Assembly: GCA_016795485.1 (NCBI GenBank)
Contig: JAEUHM010000058.1
Location: forward strand, 1 to 64,000
DNA: 64,000 nt
Direction: 5' to 3'
Source of the DNA: Verrucomicrobiaceae bacterium
GTDB lineage: Bacteria; Verrucomicrobiota; Verrucomicrobiia; Verrucomicrobiales; Verrucomicrobiaceae
Both the position numbers and the translations under genes were made by a program. Under the pieces are notes generated by a model. It had not been told where the DNA came from. It did not search any database and worked only from the letters and a program-made list of their open reading frames with translations. Shown piece by piece: positions 46,347-55,540 of this stretch; within the stretch, counting starts at the first letter, position 1; each line of letters begins with the position of its first letter.

Positions 46347-48305
46347 ATGCAATCACTCTGGACTGACGAAGAAGCTTCTCAATACACTGACGATCTTGGA
46401 CTGCGCGTTTTCACTTCCCGGCTGCTCGGACGTAATCCGGAACTCGTCTTGCATGGAGGTGGCAACACTTCCGTCAAGATCGATGAAAAGGACTTTTTTG
46501 GTGAACCGGTAAGCCTCTGTTACGTCAAGGGCAGTGGTTGGGACTTGGCCACGATTGAGCGTCAGGGATTTGCACCTGTGCGGATGAGTGCGCTCCTGAA
46601 GATGGCTGAACTCGCTGGAATGTCTGACTCGGACATGGTGCGGGAACAGCGAGCCGCAATGACCAAGCCGGATGCGCCGGCCCCAAGCATCGAAGCCATT
46701 CTCCACGCCATTCTTCCTTTCAAGTATGTCGACCACAGCCATGCAAATGCGATCGCAGCATTGACCTGCTCGAAGGATGGTGAAGCGCGGGTTAAGGAAT
46801 GCTTTGGGAAGCGCGTCATCATCGTGCCTTACGTCATGCCGGGCTTCATTTTGGCCAAAACGGTCTATGATGTGATCAAGGGCCGTGATCTAAAGGCTGA
46901 AGGCATTGATGGGATGGTGCTTCTCAAGCACGGTCTTTTCACCTTTGCGGATGATGCGCGGACCAGTTATGAAAAGCATATCGAACTCGTAACGCTTGCT
47001 GAGCAGTATCTCGCCAAGCGCGCGGCTGCAGGTGCTGCGGGTGTAGCGGCAAAAACAGACCTTCTTGCTCTCGCCCGCCTCAGGAAAGCGGTGAGTCAAA
47101 AGCGCGGTTTTCCCCAGATCGCACGACTGAACCATTCGCCGGAAGCAGTGGCTTACGCCGGGCTTGGCGATGCAACGGTTCGTGGGCCACTCACCCCCGA
47201 TCACTCGATTCGGACGAAGCGCATTCCTGCGATGATTGGAGATGACATCAGTGCTTCGGTGGCTGATTACGCTGAGAGCTATGCGGCGTATTTTGCTCGT
47301 AATGAATCCGGTCAGCAAATGCTCGATCCGGCGCCTCGATTTGCCGTCTGGAAAGATCACGGAATCGTGAGTTTTGGCGATACCGTCAAAGACGCGAACA
47401 TTGTTGCCGATATCGCGGGTGCCACTGCCGCTACCGTTGCTCTCGGTGAGGCTGCGGGCGGATGGGAGCCACTGCCCGAGAAGGACATTTTTGAAATTGA
47501 GTATTGGGAACTCGAACAGGCTAAGTTGAAGAAAGGACCGGCGCGTAAAGTCCACCAAGGCAAAGTTGCCCTCGTTACGGGATGTGCAGCAGGCATTGGT
47601 TTCGCCATCGCAGAGAGCTTGGCAGAGCAGGGAGCCCAGGTGATTGGATTGGATATCGATAAAGAGATCCCTGAAATCATGCGGCGGATAGGTGCTGTGG
47701 GCTTTGTGGTGAACCTGACTGAGGACCAGGCTGTAACTGACGCAATAGAGTTTACTGTTCGTGAGTTTGGCGGAATCGACATCGTGGTCTCGAATGCCGG
47801 CATTTTCCCAAAGAACGAGTATCTCGACGCCATGACCCAGAGTGACTGGGATCGCACCCTGTTGATCAACCTGACCAGTCACCAGAAACTGATGAATAAA
47901 GTCATCCCTTATGTGAAGGAGGGACTCGAGCCGTCCATCATCTTCGTGGGAAGTCGCAATTTCAAAGCACCTGGCCCTGGAGCAGCGGCCTACTCGTGTA
48001 GCAAAGCGGCACTCACTCAACTTTGCCGAGTTGCCTCGCTGGAACTGGCTCCATATAAAGTGCGGGTCAATATTGTGCATCCAGACGCCGTATTTGACAC
48101 GAAGCTATGGACGCCCGAAGCGCTTCAACGCAGTGCTGATCGCTACGGGATGACCGTGGAGGAATACAAGACCAAAAACCTCATGAAAGTAGAGATCAAG
48201 TCCAAGGACATCGGGAACATGGTAGCTGCCATGGCCAGCCCGCTCTTCCTCAAGGTCACTGGAGCTCAAATCCCAGTGGATGGGGGCAACGATCGCGTCA
48301 TCTAA
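46347..48305 (+). CDS. Bifunctional class II aldolase/short-chain dehydrogenase
   Basis: 652-aa fusion. The N-terminal part is a class II aldolase/adducin domain (LVLHGGGNTSVK, HSHANAIAAL and the later KHGLFTF give metal-site residues). The C-terminal part (about 405-652) is a short-chain dehydrogenase: VTGCAAGIGFAIAESLAEQGA, NAGIF, catalytic YSCSK and PVDGGNDRVI. This layout is that of the RhaD/RhaE-like rhamnose or fucose pathway enzymes, which split a sugar phosphate and oxidise the lactaldehyde. No rhamnose isomerase or kinase is near, so the sugar is uncertain. GGAG sits 11 bases before the Met at 46347. Confidence 0.9.
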   Translation: MQSLWTDEEASQYTDDLGLRVFTSRLLGRNPELVLHGGGNTSVKIDEKDFFGEPVSLCYVKGSGWDLATIERQGFAPVRMSALLKMAELAGMSDSDMVREQRAAMTKPDAPAPSIEAILHAILPFKYVDHSHANAIAALTCSKDGEARVKECFGKRVIIVPYVMPGFILAKTVYDVIKGRDLKAEGIDGMVLLKHGLFTFADDARTSYEKHIELVTLAEQYLAKRAAAGAAGVAAKTDLLALARLRKAVSQKRGFPQIARLNHSPEAVAYAGLGDATVRGPLTPDHSIRTKRIPAMIGDDISASVADYAESYAAYFARNESGQQMLDPAPRFAVWKDHGIVSFGDTVKDANIVADIAGATAATVALGEAAGGWEPLPEKDIFEIEYWELEQAKLKKGPARKVHQGKVALVTGCAAGIGFAIAESLAEQGAQVIGLDIDKEIPEIMRRIGAVGFVVNLTEDQAVTDAIEFTVREFGGIDIVVSNAGIFPKNEYLDAMTQSDWDRTLLINLTSHQKLMNKVIPYVKEGLEPSIIFVGSRNFKAPGPGAAAYSCSKAALTQLCRVASLELAPYKVRVNIVHPDAVFDTKLWTPEALQRSADRYGMTVEEYKTKNLMKVEIKSKDIGNMVAAMASPLFLKVTGAQIPVDGGNDRVI

Positions 48306-48311
48306 TTGACC

Positions 48312-48476
48312 ATGTCTCTCACGGATCGCTCCAAACGCTCGATTTGCCACGATTTGGTGTTTTTGTTTTGGGCTTTGGTGATAGTTGGCGTTGCCACTTT
48401 TGGGGTTGTTTCATGGCTCGCACTGAGCACCCGATTCGATCGCGTTTCTGGCACGCCGGTTGCGGAAAAGAAGTAG
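48312..48476 (+). CDS. Small single-pass membrane protein (54 aa)
   Basis: Short frame beginning MSLTDRSKRS with one strong membrane helix (about residues 14-39, LVFLFWALVIVGVATFGVV) and a short polar tail ending EKK. It begins 6 bases after the dehydrogenase stop and ends 38 bases before the next gene, so it fills an otherwise empty gap. Not recognised; the amphipathic ends and tight spacing support translation. Confidence 0.55.
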   Translation: MSLTDRSKRSICHDLVFLFWALVIVGVATFGVVSWLALSTRFDRVSGTPVAEKK

Positions 48477-48514
48477 CCCTCGCCAACGGTCTGGGTAGTA
48501 TCTCCATTCAATAC

Positions 48515-49042
48515 ATGTCTGACGCCGCATTCGACTTTCAGTACGCGATCGAGAATACCCAGGTGGTGTACGAGCCGGACCGGAGGATCGATACTTTCGG
48601 TAGCACCGAGTTTCAGTTCCAACTCGTCAGCGAACTTATGGATAGCGCCAACGCCTGCCGGATACGGGAGGGCAGGGTTGAAGCTCATCGCCCGCTGGTT
48701 TTTCGTCCTGAGCCAGGGGCTCACTTTGATTTTGAAGGATTTTCTCCAGAGGCGGCTGCTTTCGGTCACTGGCTGCGGGAGAACATCGCGGACATAGCTG
48801 TTCTGCGATATGGCTTTTCTTTTCGTCGCATGGACGTCACCGAACACACGGTGAATGAGCCCGTATCGGAAGTGATTGGCAAATTGGTGGCTGATGCCAA
48901 ATTGCGTGGCAATCCCATGCAAGCCATCATCCAGGGAGTGGACGACACTTGGGAAATCTCGCTGCTGAAGTTCACAGTGGATCTCATTGCCAAGTCCCAA
49001 GGCATCAACATTTTTGACTTTAAGCGCAAAGGCATGCTCTAG
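48515..49042 (+). CDS. Conserved-looking protein of unknown function
   Basis: 175-aa soluble protein starting MSDAAFDFQYAIENTQ. The chain has alternating strands and helices, with VYEPDRRIDTFGSTEFQF, FRPEPGAHFDFEGF and YGFSFRRMDVTEH. No family was recognised. A very long minus-strand frame overlaps it but has no recognisable features. The plus-strand gene fits the spacing between the small membrane protein and the LysM gene 15 bases downstream, with which it is probably co-transcribed. Confidence 0.65.
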   Translation: MSDAAFDFQYAIENTQVVYEPDRRIDTFGSTEFQFQLVSELMDSANACRIREGRVEAHRPLVFRPEPGAHFDFEGFSPEAAAFGHWLRENIADIAVLRYGFSFRRMDVTEHTVNEPVSEVIGKLVADAKLRGNPMQAIIQGVDDTWEISLLKFTVDLIAKSQGINIFDFKRKGML

Positions 49043-49057
49043 TCTGCCTGCAGAGAG

Positions 49058-49981
49058 ATGGCTATACGCGCACAGCTCAAACTTCTCCTCTTCTTGATCG
49101 TGGTCGGCGTTGCTGCCGGAACCATCGCCGTAGCCGTTTGGGCTTATCAAAACATCCTCATGCACGATGAGGCGATTGCGCAGCAGATTGCGACACCGCC
49201 CTCTGACGGACGACCCCCTCCTGATCCTGGTGCCCATCATTTTGTTGAAGCGATTGACTTGATCCAAGGCGGAAAGCTTGATGCTGGCCGCGAGGGACTT
49301 TACAAGCTGCTTCGGCAGTTCCCGCGCTCTCCCACTACAGCTGAGGCCAAGCGCATTATCGGTGAGATGAACTTGGACAATCTCTACGCCATGGAAGCCT
49401 CTGGCGGGAAGCGCGATTACATTGTCCAACCAGGCGACAACCTGACGGCCATAGCCGTGAAGCATGGCACAACACTGGACTCTATCGCTCGTGTGAACGG
49501 GCTCACCTCCCTAACAGGTTTGCAGCCTGGAGATCACCTGTTTCTCATTCCGATGAACTTTGATCTGGTAGTCGACGCTTCGACCAAGATTGTCACGCTG
49601 ATGCGTGAAGGGAGATTCTTCAGAGAGTATCGCGCGATTGAACTCAGGACGCGTCCCAACATGAAGATCCCAGCAGCACTTGAAGTCGCTACCAAGTCCG
49701 CGATCAATCCAGTGGACGGGAAGGCCGCAAACCCAACCAGCACGGCATTTCTCGATGCTGAAAAGCGCATCGTCTTGAGCTACAAGAACTCACCAGCCGC
49801 AGCTCTGATGATTTCCATTCCAACGGTGGCCAAAGCTATCCCTGTATCGTCTGCAACACCTCCACCCCTCAACACCGAACTCCCTAATGCGGAAGCAACC
49901 GGGCTTTTTTTGGCACCTGAGGACCTTGAGGAGATCTATCCGCTTCTCCGCAAAGGCTCGTCCGTAACGATTGTGCAGTAA
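49058..49981 (+). CDS. LysM protein with degenerate L,D-transpeptidase domain
   Basis: 307-aa envelope protein. One N-terminal membrane helix (about 7-30), a helical spacer, then a LysM module (YIVQPGDNLTAIAVKHGTTL to GDHLFLIP, about 124-168). The rest follows the YkuD L,D-transpeptidase plan: LVVDASTKIVTLMREGRFF at its start and ATGLFLAPEDLEEIYPLL near the end. The catalytic S-x-G-C-x-R motif of active enzymes is replaced by ATGLFL, so the nucleophile Cys is missing. It should bind peptidoglycan but not make 3-3 cross-links. It precedes accA by 13 bases. Confidence 0.8.
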   Translation: MAIRAQLKLLLFLIVVGVAAGTIAVAVWAYQNILMHDEAIAQQIATPPSDGRPPPDPGAHHFVEAIDLIQGGKLDAGREGLYKLLRQFPRSPTTAEAKRIIGEMNLDNLYAMEASGGKRDYIVQPGDNLTAIAVKHGTTLDSIARVNGLTSLTGLQPGDHLFLIPMNFDLVVDASTKIVTLMREGRFFREYRAIELRTRPNMKIPAALEVATKSAINPVDGKAANPTSTAFLDAEKRIVLSYKNSPAAALMISIPTVAKAIPVSSATPPPLNTELPNAEATGLFLAPEDLEEIYPLLRKGSSVTIVQ

Positions 49982-49994
49982 GCAGCCAACCTGA

Positions 49995-50954
49995 ATGAAA
50001 AATGCCCTCGACTTTGAAGTGCCACTCATCAAGCTCAGAGATGAGCTCGATGAGGCTCGTCGGCGGCATCAACTCTCACCCTCAAACAACACTGCCACGC
50101 TCGTTGCCGAGCTGGAGTCCCGATTTCACGTCATGCAACAGGATATCAACCGAAACCTTTCTCCTTGGGAGCGAGTTCAAATCGCAAGGCACGTCAAACG
50201 CCCATTCATGCTCGATTACGTAAAGCATATCTGCCCGGAGTTCATCGAGCTTCACGGTGACCGCCACATTGGTGACGACCATGCCATGCCTGCTGGCTTT
50301 GCCATTTGGGGAGACCGCAAAGTTCTCGTTGTAGGCCATCAAAAAGGCCGTGACACTAAGGAAAATCTTCTTCGGAACTTCGGTTCGGCACATCCGGAGG
50401 GATACCGCAAGGCAATGCGTCTGATGCGCCTCGCGGAGAAGTTTGGTCTGCCTATTGTGAGCTTGATTGATACTCCTGGGGCCTATCCAGGAGTCGGAGC
50501 CGAAGAGCGGAACATCGCAGAAGCCATCGCCTTCAATCTGCGTGAGATGATGACACTGCGCACTCCGGTGGTTGCCGTCGTGATCGGTGAGGGAGGTTCT
50601 GGTGGCGCGCTTGGAATCGGGATTGCTGATAGGGTACTGCTACTCGAAAATGCGTATTACTCCGTCATTTCACCAGAGGGATGCGCTGCCATCCTCTGGA
50701 AGCATCGACAACATGCGCCAGAGGCTGCTGCGGCTCTGAAACTATCCGCTCAAGACCTTAGCCAACTCGGAATCATTGATGGAATCATTCCTGAACCAGC
50801 GGGTGGCGCGCATCATTCACCGTCCGAAGCCGCAATTTATCTCAAGGAGGGCGTGCTGAAGGCTATCGCTGAACTGGAGAAGCTCCCCATTCCAACGTTG
50901 CTAGACCAGCGCTATCAGAAGTTTCGCGCTTACGGTCAGTTTACTAACTCCTGA
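49995..50954 (+). CDS. accA: Acetyl-CoA carboxylase carboxyltransferase subunit alpha
   Basis: 319-aa subunit of the carboxyltransferase that makes malonyl-CoA for fatty-acid synthesis. N-terminal FEVPLIKLRDELDEARR, FIELHGDRHIGDDHAMPAG, GHQKGRD and GEGGSGGALGIGIAD are diagnostic. The length is normal. accD is not in the window, as in many bacteria where the two are unlinked. A PQQ-like gene follows 10 bases after the stop. Confidence 0.97.
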   Translation: MKNALDFEVPLIKLRDELDEARRRHQLSPSNNTATLVAELESRFHVMQQDINRNLSPWERVQIARHVKRPFMLDYVKHICPEFIELHGDRHIGDDHAMPAGFAIWGDRKVLVVGHQKGRDTKENLLRNFGSAHPEGYRKAMRLMRLAEKFGLPIVSLIDTPGAYPGVGAEERNIAEAIAFNLREMMTLRTPVVAVVIGEGGSGGALGIGIADRVLLLENAYYSVISPEGCAAILWKHRQHAPEAAAALKLSAQDLSQLGIIDGIIPEPAGGAHHSPSEAAIYLKEGVLKAIAELEKLPIPTLLDQRYQKFRAYGQFTNS

Positions 50955-50964
50955 TTTCCCCAGC

Positions 50965-52167
50965 ATGAAACTGCTTTGCCTTGCAGCGACTCTGACTTTG
51001 TCTGCCACCCTCAGTGCCGCTGACTGGCCGCATTGGCGTGGGATTTCCAGAACTGGCATCACTGACGAAAAAGTATCCACCACTTGGCCTTCTGACGGGC
51101 CCAAAAGGCTTTGGAGTGGCAATGTCGGCGTGGGTTTTTCTGGATTCGCGGTGGCTGGTGGCAAAGCAATCACGATTGGCAACACAGACGACAAGGACGT
51201 TGTCACTGCCTTCGATGTGAGTAGCGGAAAAGTGGCTTGGACCTTTGAGTATGACGCGGAACTTGATCCAAAATACTTCGAGGGAGGCCCCACATCCTCA
51301 CCGACCATTCACGAAGGTCATGTTTACATTCTCGGGCGTCAGGGCCAGTTTCACAAACTTGCATTGGACACTGGGAAGGCCGTATGGTCCGTCAATCTAG
51401 CAGAGGAAACAGGTGCACGGGTGCCAGATTGGGGATTTACGGGCTCGCCTTTTATCCTTAGGGACAAGATCATCCTGAATGTCGGCAGCCATGGCACTTG
51501 TGTTGAGCTGGGAAGCGGAAAAGTCGTGTGGAAGTCCGCAGAGGAGCCTGCCGCTGGCTACTCGACACCGCTTCCGCTGGCCGATGGGACTTTAGCTTTC
51601 AGTAACTCAGACGAATACTTTGCGCTTGATGCTGCATCGGGCAAAGTGAAGTGGACTCATGCTTGGGCCACTCGCTATGGCGTGAATGCAGCAGATCCGG
51701 TAATTGTTTCACCAACAGAACTCGTGATCGCTACTGGCTACAACAAAGGAAGCACGCGGATCGACATCAGCGCGGCACCCACGCCAAAGATGGTTTGGCA
51801 GAATCGCAATCTCCGCAGCCAAATGAATCCCGCTCTCTTCATCAGCGGCATGCTGTTTGGTGTGGATGGTGACGAAAGTTCTAAACCGGCAGTGAACTGC
51901 GTGGATGCATTATCCGGAGAAGTAAAATGGACCGAGAAAAGTGTCGGTGCGGCAACGATGATTGGAGTTGATGGCGGCAAGCAGATTGTTCTTCTTTCCG
52001 ACAAGGGTGAGCTCCACGTGCTCAAGGCAACATCGGAGTCATTCGATAGCCTTGCGAGCGCTCAGGTCCTCAGTGGCCGTTGCTGGACAGCTCCGGTGTT
52101 GGCAAATGGCTGCTTGCTGCTTCGGAATGCCGCTGGTGAGGTCGTGGCACTCGATATGAAGCCGTAG
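50965..52167 (+). CDS. PQQ-like beta-propeller secreted protein
   Basis: 400-aa protein with a Sec leader and the ADWPHWRGISRTGI opening, a paralogue-type match to the protein at 12501-13832. Blade-like motifs such as SGKVAWTFEYD, TGKAVWSVNL and SGEVKWTEKS recur at about 50-residue spacing. Redox activity is not shown by any motif seen. It converges with rpoN. Confidence 0.85.
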   Translation: MKLLCLAATLTLSATLSAADWPHWRGISRTGITDEKVSTTWPSDGPKRLWSGNVGVGFSGFAVAGGKAITIGNTDDKDVVTAFDVSSGKVAWTFEYDAELDPKYFEGGPTSSPTIHEGHVYILGRQGQFHKLALDTGKAVWSVNLAEETGARVPDWGFTGSPFILRDKIILNVGSHGTCVELGSGKVVWKSAEEPAAGYSTPLPLADGTLAFSNSDEYFALDAASGKVKWTHAWATRYGVNAADPVIVSPTELVIATGYNKGSTRIDISAAPTPKMVWQNRNLRSQMNPALFISGMLFGVDGDESSKPAVNCVDALSGEVKWTEKSVGAATMIGVDGGKQIVLLSDKGELHVLKATSESFDSLASAQVLSGRCWTAPVLANGCLLLRNAAGEVVALDMKP

Positions 52168-52185
52168 AGAGGCAGGACGCCTGCT

Positions 52186-53592
52186 CTAGGAGAACGATTT
52201 CCGTAGATGGCTTGGCAGGATGCCAAGCGCTTCACGGTATTTTGCCACCGTTCGACGTGCAACGTGAATGCCTTGGGCCTTTAGGAGCGTGGCGATTTTG
52301 TCGTCACTCAGTGGTTTACGAGCTTTCTCGGTCTTGATGAGTTCCGCCACGGCATTCTTCACGCTCGTGTTGCTCAAGTCTTCGCCACTTTCTGTCTTGA
52401 GGCCCTGGGTGAAGAAAAACTTCAGTTCAACGACACCATGTGGCGTGGCGATGTATTTCCCGGCAATAGCACGGCTCACCGTGGTCTCGTGAACTCCGAT
52501 CTCGTCCGCGATCTGCGACATGCTGAGAGGCCGGAGGTGAGCGCGGCCCTTGTCTAAGAACTCCTGTTGGTGCTTGATCACCTCAGTCGCTATGCGGTGA
52601 ATGGTCGCCTGCCGCTGCTGCACAGAGCGGATCAGGAACTTGCCGCTGCGTATCTTCTCTCTGATGTATTCGCGAACATCTGAGTGCGTTCCACCCTCTG
52701 CGATCATGTCCTTGTACGCGTTGCTGATACGCAAACGTGGAAGCTCTTCCTGGCTCATGACTGCCACCCACTGGCCGCCTGAGCGCTCCACATAGATGTC
52801 TGGGCTGACGTAGTGATTGCTTCCCTCGGTAAAACGAGACGCAGGCCGGGGGTCCAGAGTGCCAATGAAGTCTGCGGCTCGGGAGACTTGCTCCAAAGGC
52901 ACACCGTAGCGTCTGGCTAAGATCGGGTAGCGCTTGTTTGCCAAGTCATCCATTGCCTCCTCCACGAAACGATAGGGCAGGGTGCCCACCTTGCCTAGAC
53001 GACGAAGTTGGATCAACAAACTCTCTCGCAAATCCACGGCACCGATGCCAACCGGATCAAAACTCGTCAGCACCTTGTAGGCAGCTTCGAGATCGGACAT
53101 TGGGATGCTGTGATTGAGGCTTAAGTCGCCCAAAGTGGTGCCGAGAAAGCCGTGATCATCCAGACTACCGATCAGAAACTCCACTTGCTCTCGTACTTCG
53201 GGAGAAATGTCCGAGTTAGTCCGCAATTGCTCTAATAGGTGCTCCTGGAGAGTCGTTGACGCAACGATGGAGTCCATGACGTAGCGGTAGCGCTCATCGT
53301 CATCATCTCGGCGAGTGACCGGAGTGCGGCTTTGCGCCCAGTATTCTCGCCACTCCTCATCCATTTCGGAGAGTTTGTCTAAATCACGATCATCTTCCGG
53401 GTCATCTGGTCCAGTATCTTCAAGAGATACTTCGGGAGATTCCATTTCGAGAACAGGGTTCACCGCAAGCTCTTGCTGGATGATCTGCCTCAACTCAAGA
53501 GTGGGCGCTTGGAGCAGTTGCAAGCTCTGCTGCATCTGCGGGCCAATGACCTGCTTTTGTGTCTGAGTGAGGTAGAGTCCGTGTTCCGCCAT
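52186..53592 (-). CDS. rpoN: RNA polymerase sigma-54 factor
   Basis: 468-aa sigma-54. Region I is LYLTQTQKQVIGPQMQQSLQ with the Gln-rich activator-interacting part; an acidic linker (DDPEDDRDLDKL) follows, then the core-binding and HTH regions. The RpoN box ARRTVAKYRE is near the C-terminus. I start at 53592, just before region I; the frame stays open to 53646. No modulation genes (hpf, ptsN, lptB) are adjacent, unlike in Proteobacteria. An activator is not in the window. Confidence 0.95.
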   Translation of the reverse strand: MAEHGLYLTQTQKQVIGPQMQQSLQLLQAPTLELRQIIQQELAVNPVLEMESPEVSLEDTGPDDPEDDRDLDKLSEMDEEWREYWAQSRTPVTRRDDDDERYRYVMDSIVASTTLQEHLLEQLRTNSDISPEVREQVEFLIGSLDDHGFLGTTLGDLSLNHSIPMSDLEAAYKVLTSFDPVGIGAVDLRESLLIQLRRLGKVGTLPYRFVEEAMDDLANKRYPILARRYGVPLEQVSRAADFIGTLDPRPASRFTEGSNHYVSPDIYVERSGGQWVAVMSQEELPRLRISNAYKDMIAEGGTHSDVREYIREKIRSGKFLIRSVQQRQATIHRIATEVIKHQQEFLDKGRAHLRPLSMSQIADEIGVHETTVSRAIAGKYIATPHGVVELKFFFTQGLKTESGEDLSNTSVKNAVAELIKTEKARKPLSDDKIATLLKAQGIHVARRTVAKYREALGILPSHLRKSFS

Positions 53593-53773
53593 TTCGTGTA
53601 TTTCTGCCAGAAATCTGGCCCTTATCTTGCTTTCTATCCACTTCAAAGCAAGCGGCGGGCCAAGTTTCCCAAAAGCTTGATCTCAGGTGTCCGGCTAGCA
53701 TAGAATGAGGAGCTTCTTCGGCGAAAGAGCATTTGCATTCTTGGCCGCAGGTTTCCAGACTTCGGTTTCTCTC

Positions 53774-54376
53774 ATGCAACTTCCTACCCGGCCATCGACT
53801 TATCTGCTTGGGCTTCTCCTAATTGTGTTCGGGGCTCTTGTTTTTTGGCTCAACCGCACGGTAGACAATCCGGCGCTTCAGTCGGCGATTGAGGAGAGCA
53901 AAAAGAAGACCGCGAATGCTTCTCCCTCGACGAGTATGGGCTCTGGGCCCTCTGGTTTTGTGCCACCGCAGGCGCGGCCAATTGATCCCGCAAATCAGGC
54001 GATTGCGGACCAAATGTTTGATCCTGAGCAGCCGCCAACTCGCGATCTGGAGATTGTGGATCACTTCGTGGAGGTTCTCCGCCGGGCTACAGGAGCGAAT
54101 CCGATTGGTGACAACGCTGACATCACTTATGCGCTCACCGGTGGCGGGGAGCCGAATCGGCCGCGGGTGTTTCCGCCGGCGCACAAAGCGGTCAAGGGAG
54201 GTCAACTTGTGGATCGGTGGGGCACGCCGTTTTGGTTTCATCCCAACTCTGGCACGCAGATGGAGATTCGCTCTGCTGGTCCTGACAAAGAAATGTTTAC
54301 TGTGGATGATGTGATTTTGAATCCGAGTCCAGCAGGCCTTGGTGCCACGCCTCAGGGAAATCAGCCCCCGCGTTAG
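53774..54376 (+). CDS. Membrane-anchored protein with GspG-like C-terminal motif
   Basis: 200-aa protein with one N-terminal helix (about 9-26), a low-complexity linker, and a globular tail. DRWGTPFWFHP and SAGPDKEMFTVDDVI resemble the calcium-binding C-terminus of type II secretion major pseudopilins (GspG), but there is no pseudopilin cleavage motif. Such GspG-like tails are frequent in Verrucomicrobia. The role is unknown. It is divergent from rpoN and converges with the permease gene. Confidence 0.7.
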   Translation: MQLPTRPSTYLLGLLLIVFGALVFWLNRTVDNPALQSAIEESKKKTANASPSTSMGSGPSGFVPPQARPIDPANQAIADQMFDPEQPPTRDLEIVDHFVEVLRRATGANPIGDNADITYALTGGGEPNRPRVFPPAHKAVKGGQLVDRWGTPFWFHPNSGTQMEIRSAGPDKEMFTVDDVILNPSPAGLGATPQGNQPPR

Positions 54377-54382
54377 ACTGCC

Positions 54383-55507
54383 TTATTTTGCCAGCCTTGT
54401 ATCAACCCACACCGCTAGGGACAAGACGAGGCCGCGGGCAATGTATTTGTCCGCGATGTCGACGGCCATCAAGGTCATGCCATTGCTGAGGGTTGCCATC
54501 AATAGCGTACCGAACAACACGCCAAAAACAGAGCCGCGACCTCCCTTCAGACTGACTCCGCCAATGACGCACGCCGCGATGGCGTCGAGTTCCATGAGGT
54601 CGCCCACCGTGGTGGTTGAGGCACCAGCGAATGCCGTTTGCATGAAGCCCGTGATGGCCACGATGCCCCCCATCAGGGCAAAAGCGGTGATCACCACACG
54701 CGCGACTGGAACGCCAGAGACGATAGCGGCTTCTTCGTTGCCGCCAACGGCATACAGCCTGCGGCCAAACGGAGTGTGGCGCGTTAGCACATGCACCAAG
54801 ACGGTCACCACTGCCAAAATCACGGCAGGAAGTGGCACACCGCGAAACTGGTTGGATAAAATGACGAACAAAAACAACGCCTGAGTGGTGATGAAGAGCT
54901 TCAAGAAGGTCATCTCGCGATCCTCGACGGCGAAACCCTGCTGGATTAGAGCCTTCCGGCTCTTGAGTGTCGCCAGGGTGGCGATGGCCGCCAAGGCAGC
55001 GGCCAAGATGAGTCCAATGGTGGGCGGAATGTAGTAGGTGGTCAGTAGCGAGTACAGGTTCTGCGTTCCGCCGGGCGTGACGGGCACGGTGGTGTTATTG
55101 ATGACTTTCCAAAATAGTCCCTTAAACACCAGTAGGCCGCCCAGAGTGATGATGAAGGCGGGGATCTTCTCTTTGACGATGAGGGTGCCCATAGCCAGCC
55201 AAAGAAGAACGCCTGCTACCACTCCAATCAGAAGCGCTACTGGTGCGGGTAGATCCTGGTGAGTGACCAGAACGGCAGCGATGCCACCAATCAGGCCAAC
55301 GCCGCTTCCTGCTGACAGGTCGATGTGCCCGGGCAGGATGATCAAGAGCATACCCATGGCCAAAGTGCCAGTGATGGCCAGTTCGGTCATCAGCATGGAT
55401 AGATTCCTCGCGCTGAGAAACTGGGGAGCAGCCCAGGTGAAGAACAGTCCAATCACCGCAAGAGCGATGACCATGCTGAAGTCACGAAGTGATAGACGCG
55501 AGCCCAT
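54383..55507 (-). CDS. Sugar ABC transporter permease (RbsC/XylH type)
   Basis: 374-aa permease with about ten helices. GHIDLSAGSGVGLIGGIAAVL and GVSLKGGRGSVFGVLFGTLL are the conserved stretches of the ribose/xylose permease family, and the inserted loop (about 150-220) is longer than in RbsC and like XylH. No ATPase or sugar-binding protein gene is adjacent, so it would need partners elsewhere. It follows dhaL by 33 bp, so import of a triose or polyol for the kinase is possible but inferred. Confidence 0.88.
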   Translation of the reverse strand: MGSRLSLRDFSMVIALAVIGLFFTWAAPQFLSARNLSMLMTELAITGTLAMGMLLIILPGHIDLSAGSGVGLIGGIAAVLVTHQDLPAPVALLIGVVAGVLLWLAMGTLIVKEKIPAFIITLGGLLVFKGLFWKVINNTTVPVTPGGTQNLYSLLTTYYIPPTIGLILAAALAAIATLATLKSRKALIQQGFAVEDREMTFLKLFITTQALFLFVILSNQFRGVPLPAVILAVVTVLVHVLTRHTPFGRRLYAVGGNEEAAIVSGVPVARVVITAFALMGGIVAITGFMQTAFAGASTTTVGDLMELDAIAACVIGGVSLKGGRGSVFGVLFGTLLMATLSNGMTLMAVDIADKYIARGLVLSLAVWVDTRLAK

Positions 55508-55540
55508 GTTAGCGGAGAAGGAAGAGCCCGCCGTGGGACG

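Noticed and set aside
46890..48080. 396-codon minus-strand frame
   Set aside because: Antisense to the aldolase/dehydrogenase gene; no motif and unusual composition.
48302..49465. 387-codon open frame on the minus strand
   Set aside because: It runs antisense across two plus-strand genes, one with a clear LysM and L,D-transpeptidase pattern, and its own sequence has no recognisable domain.
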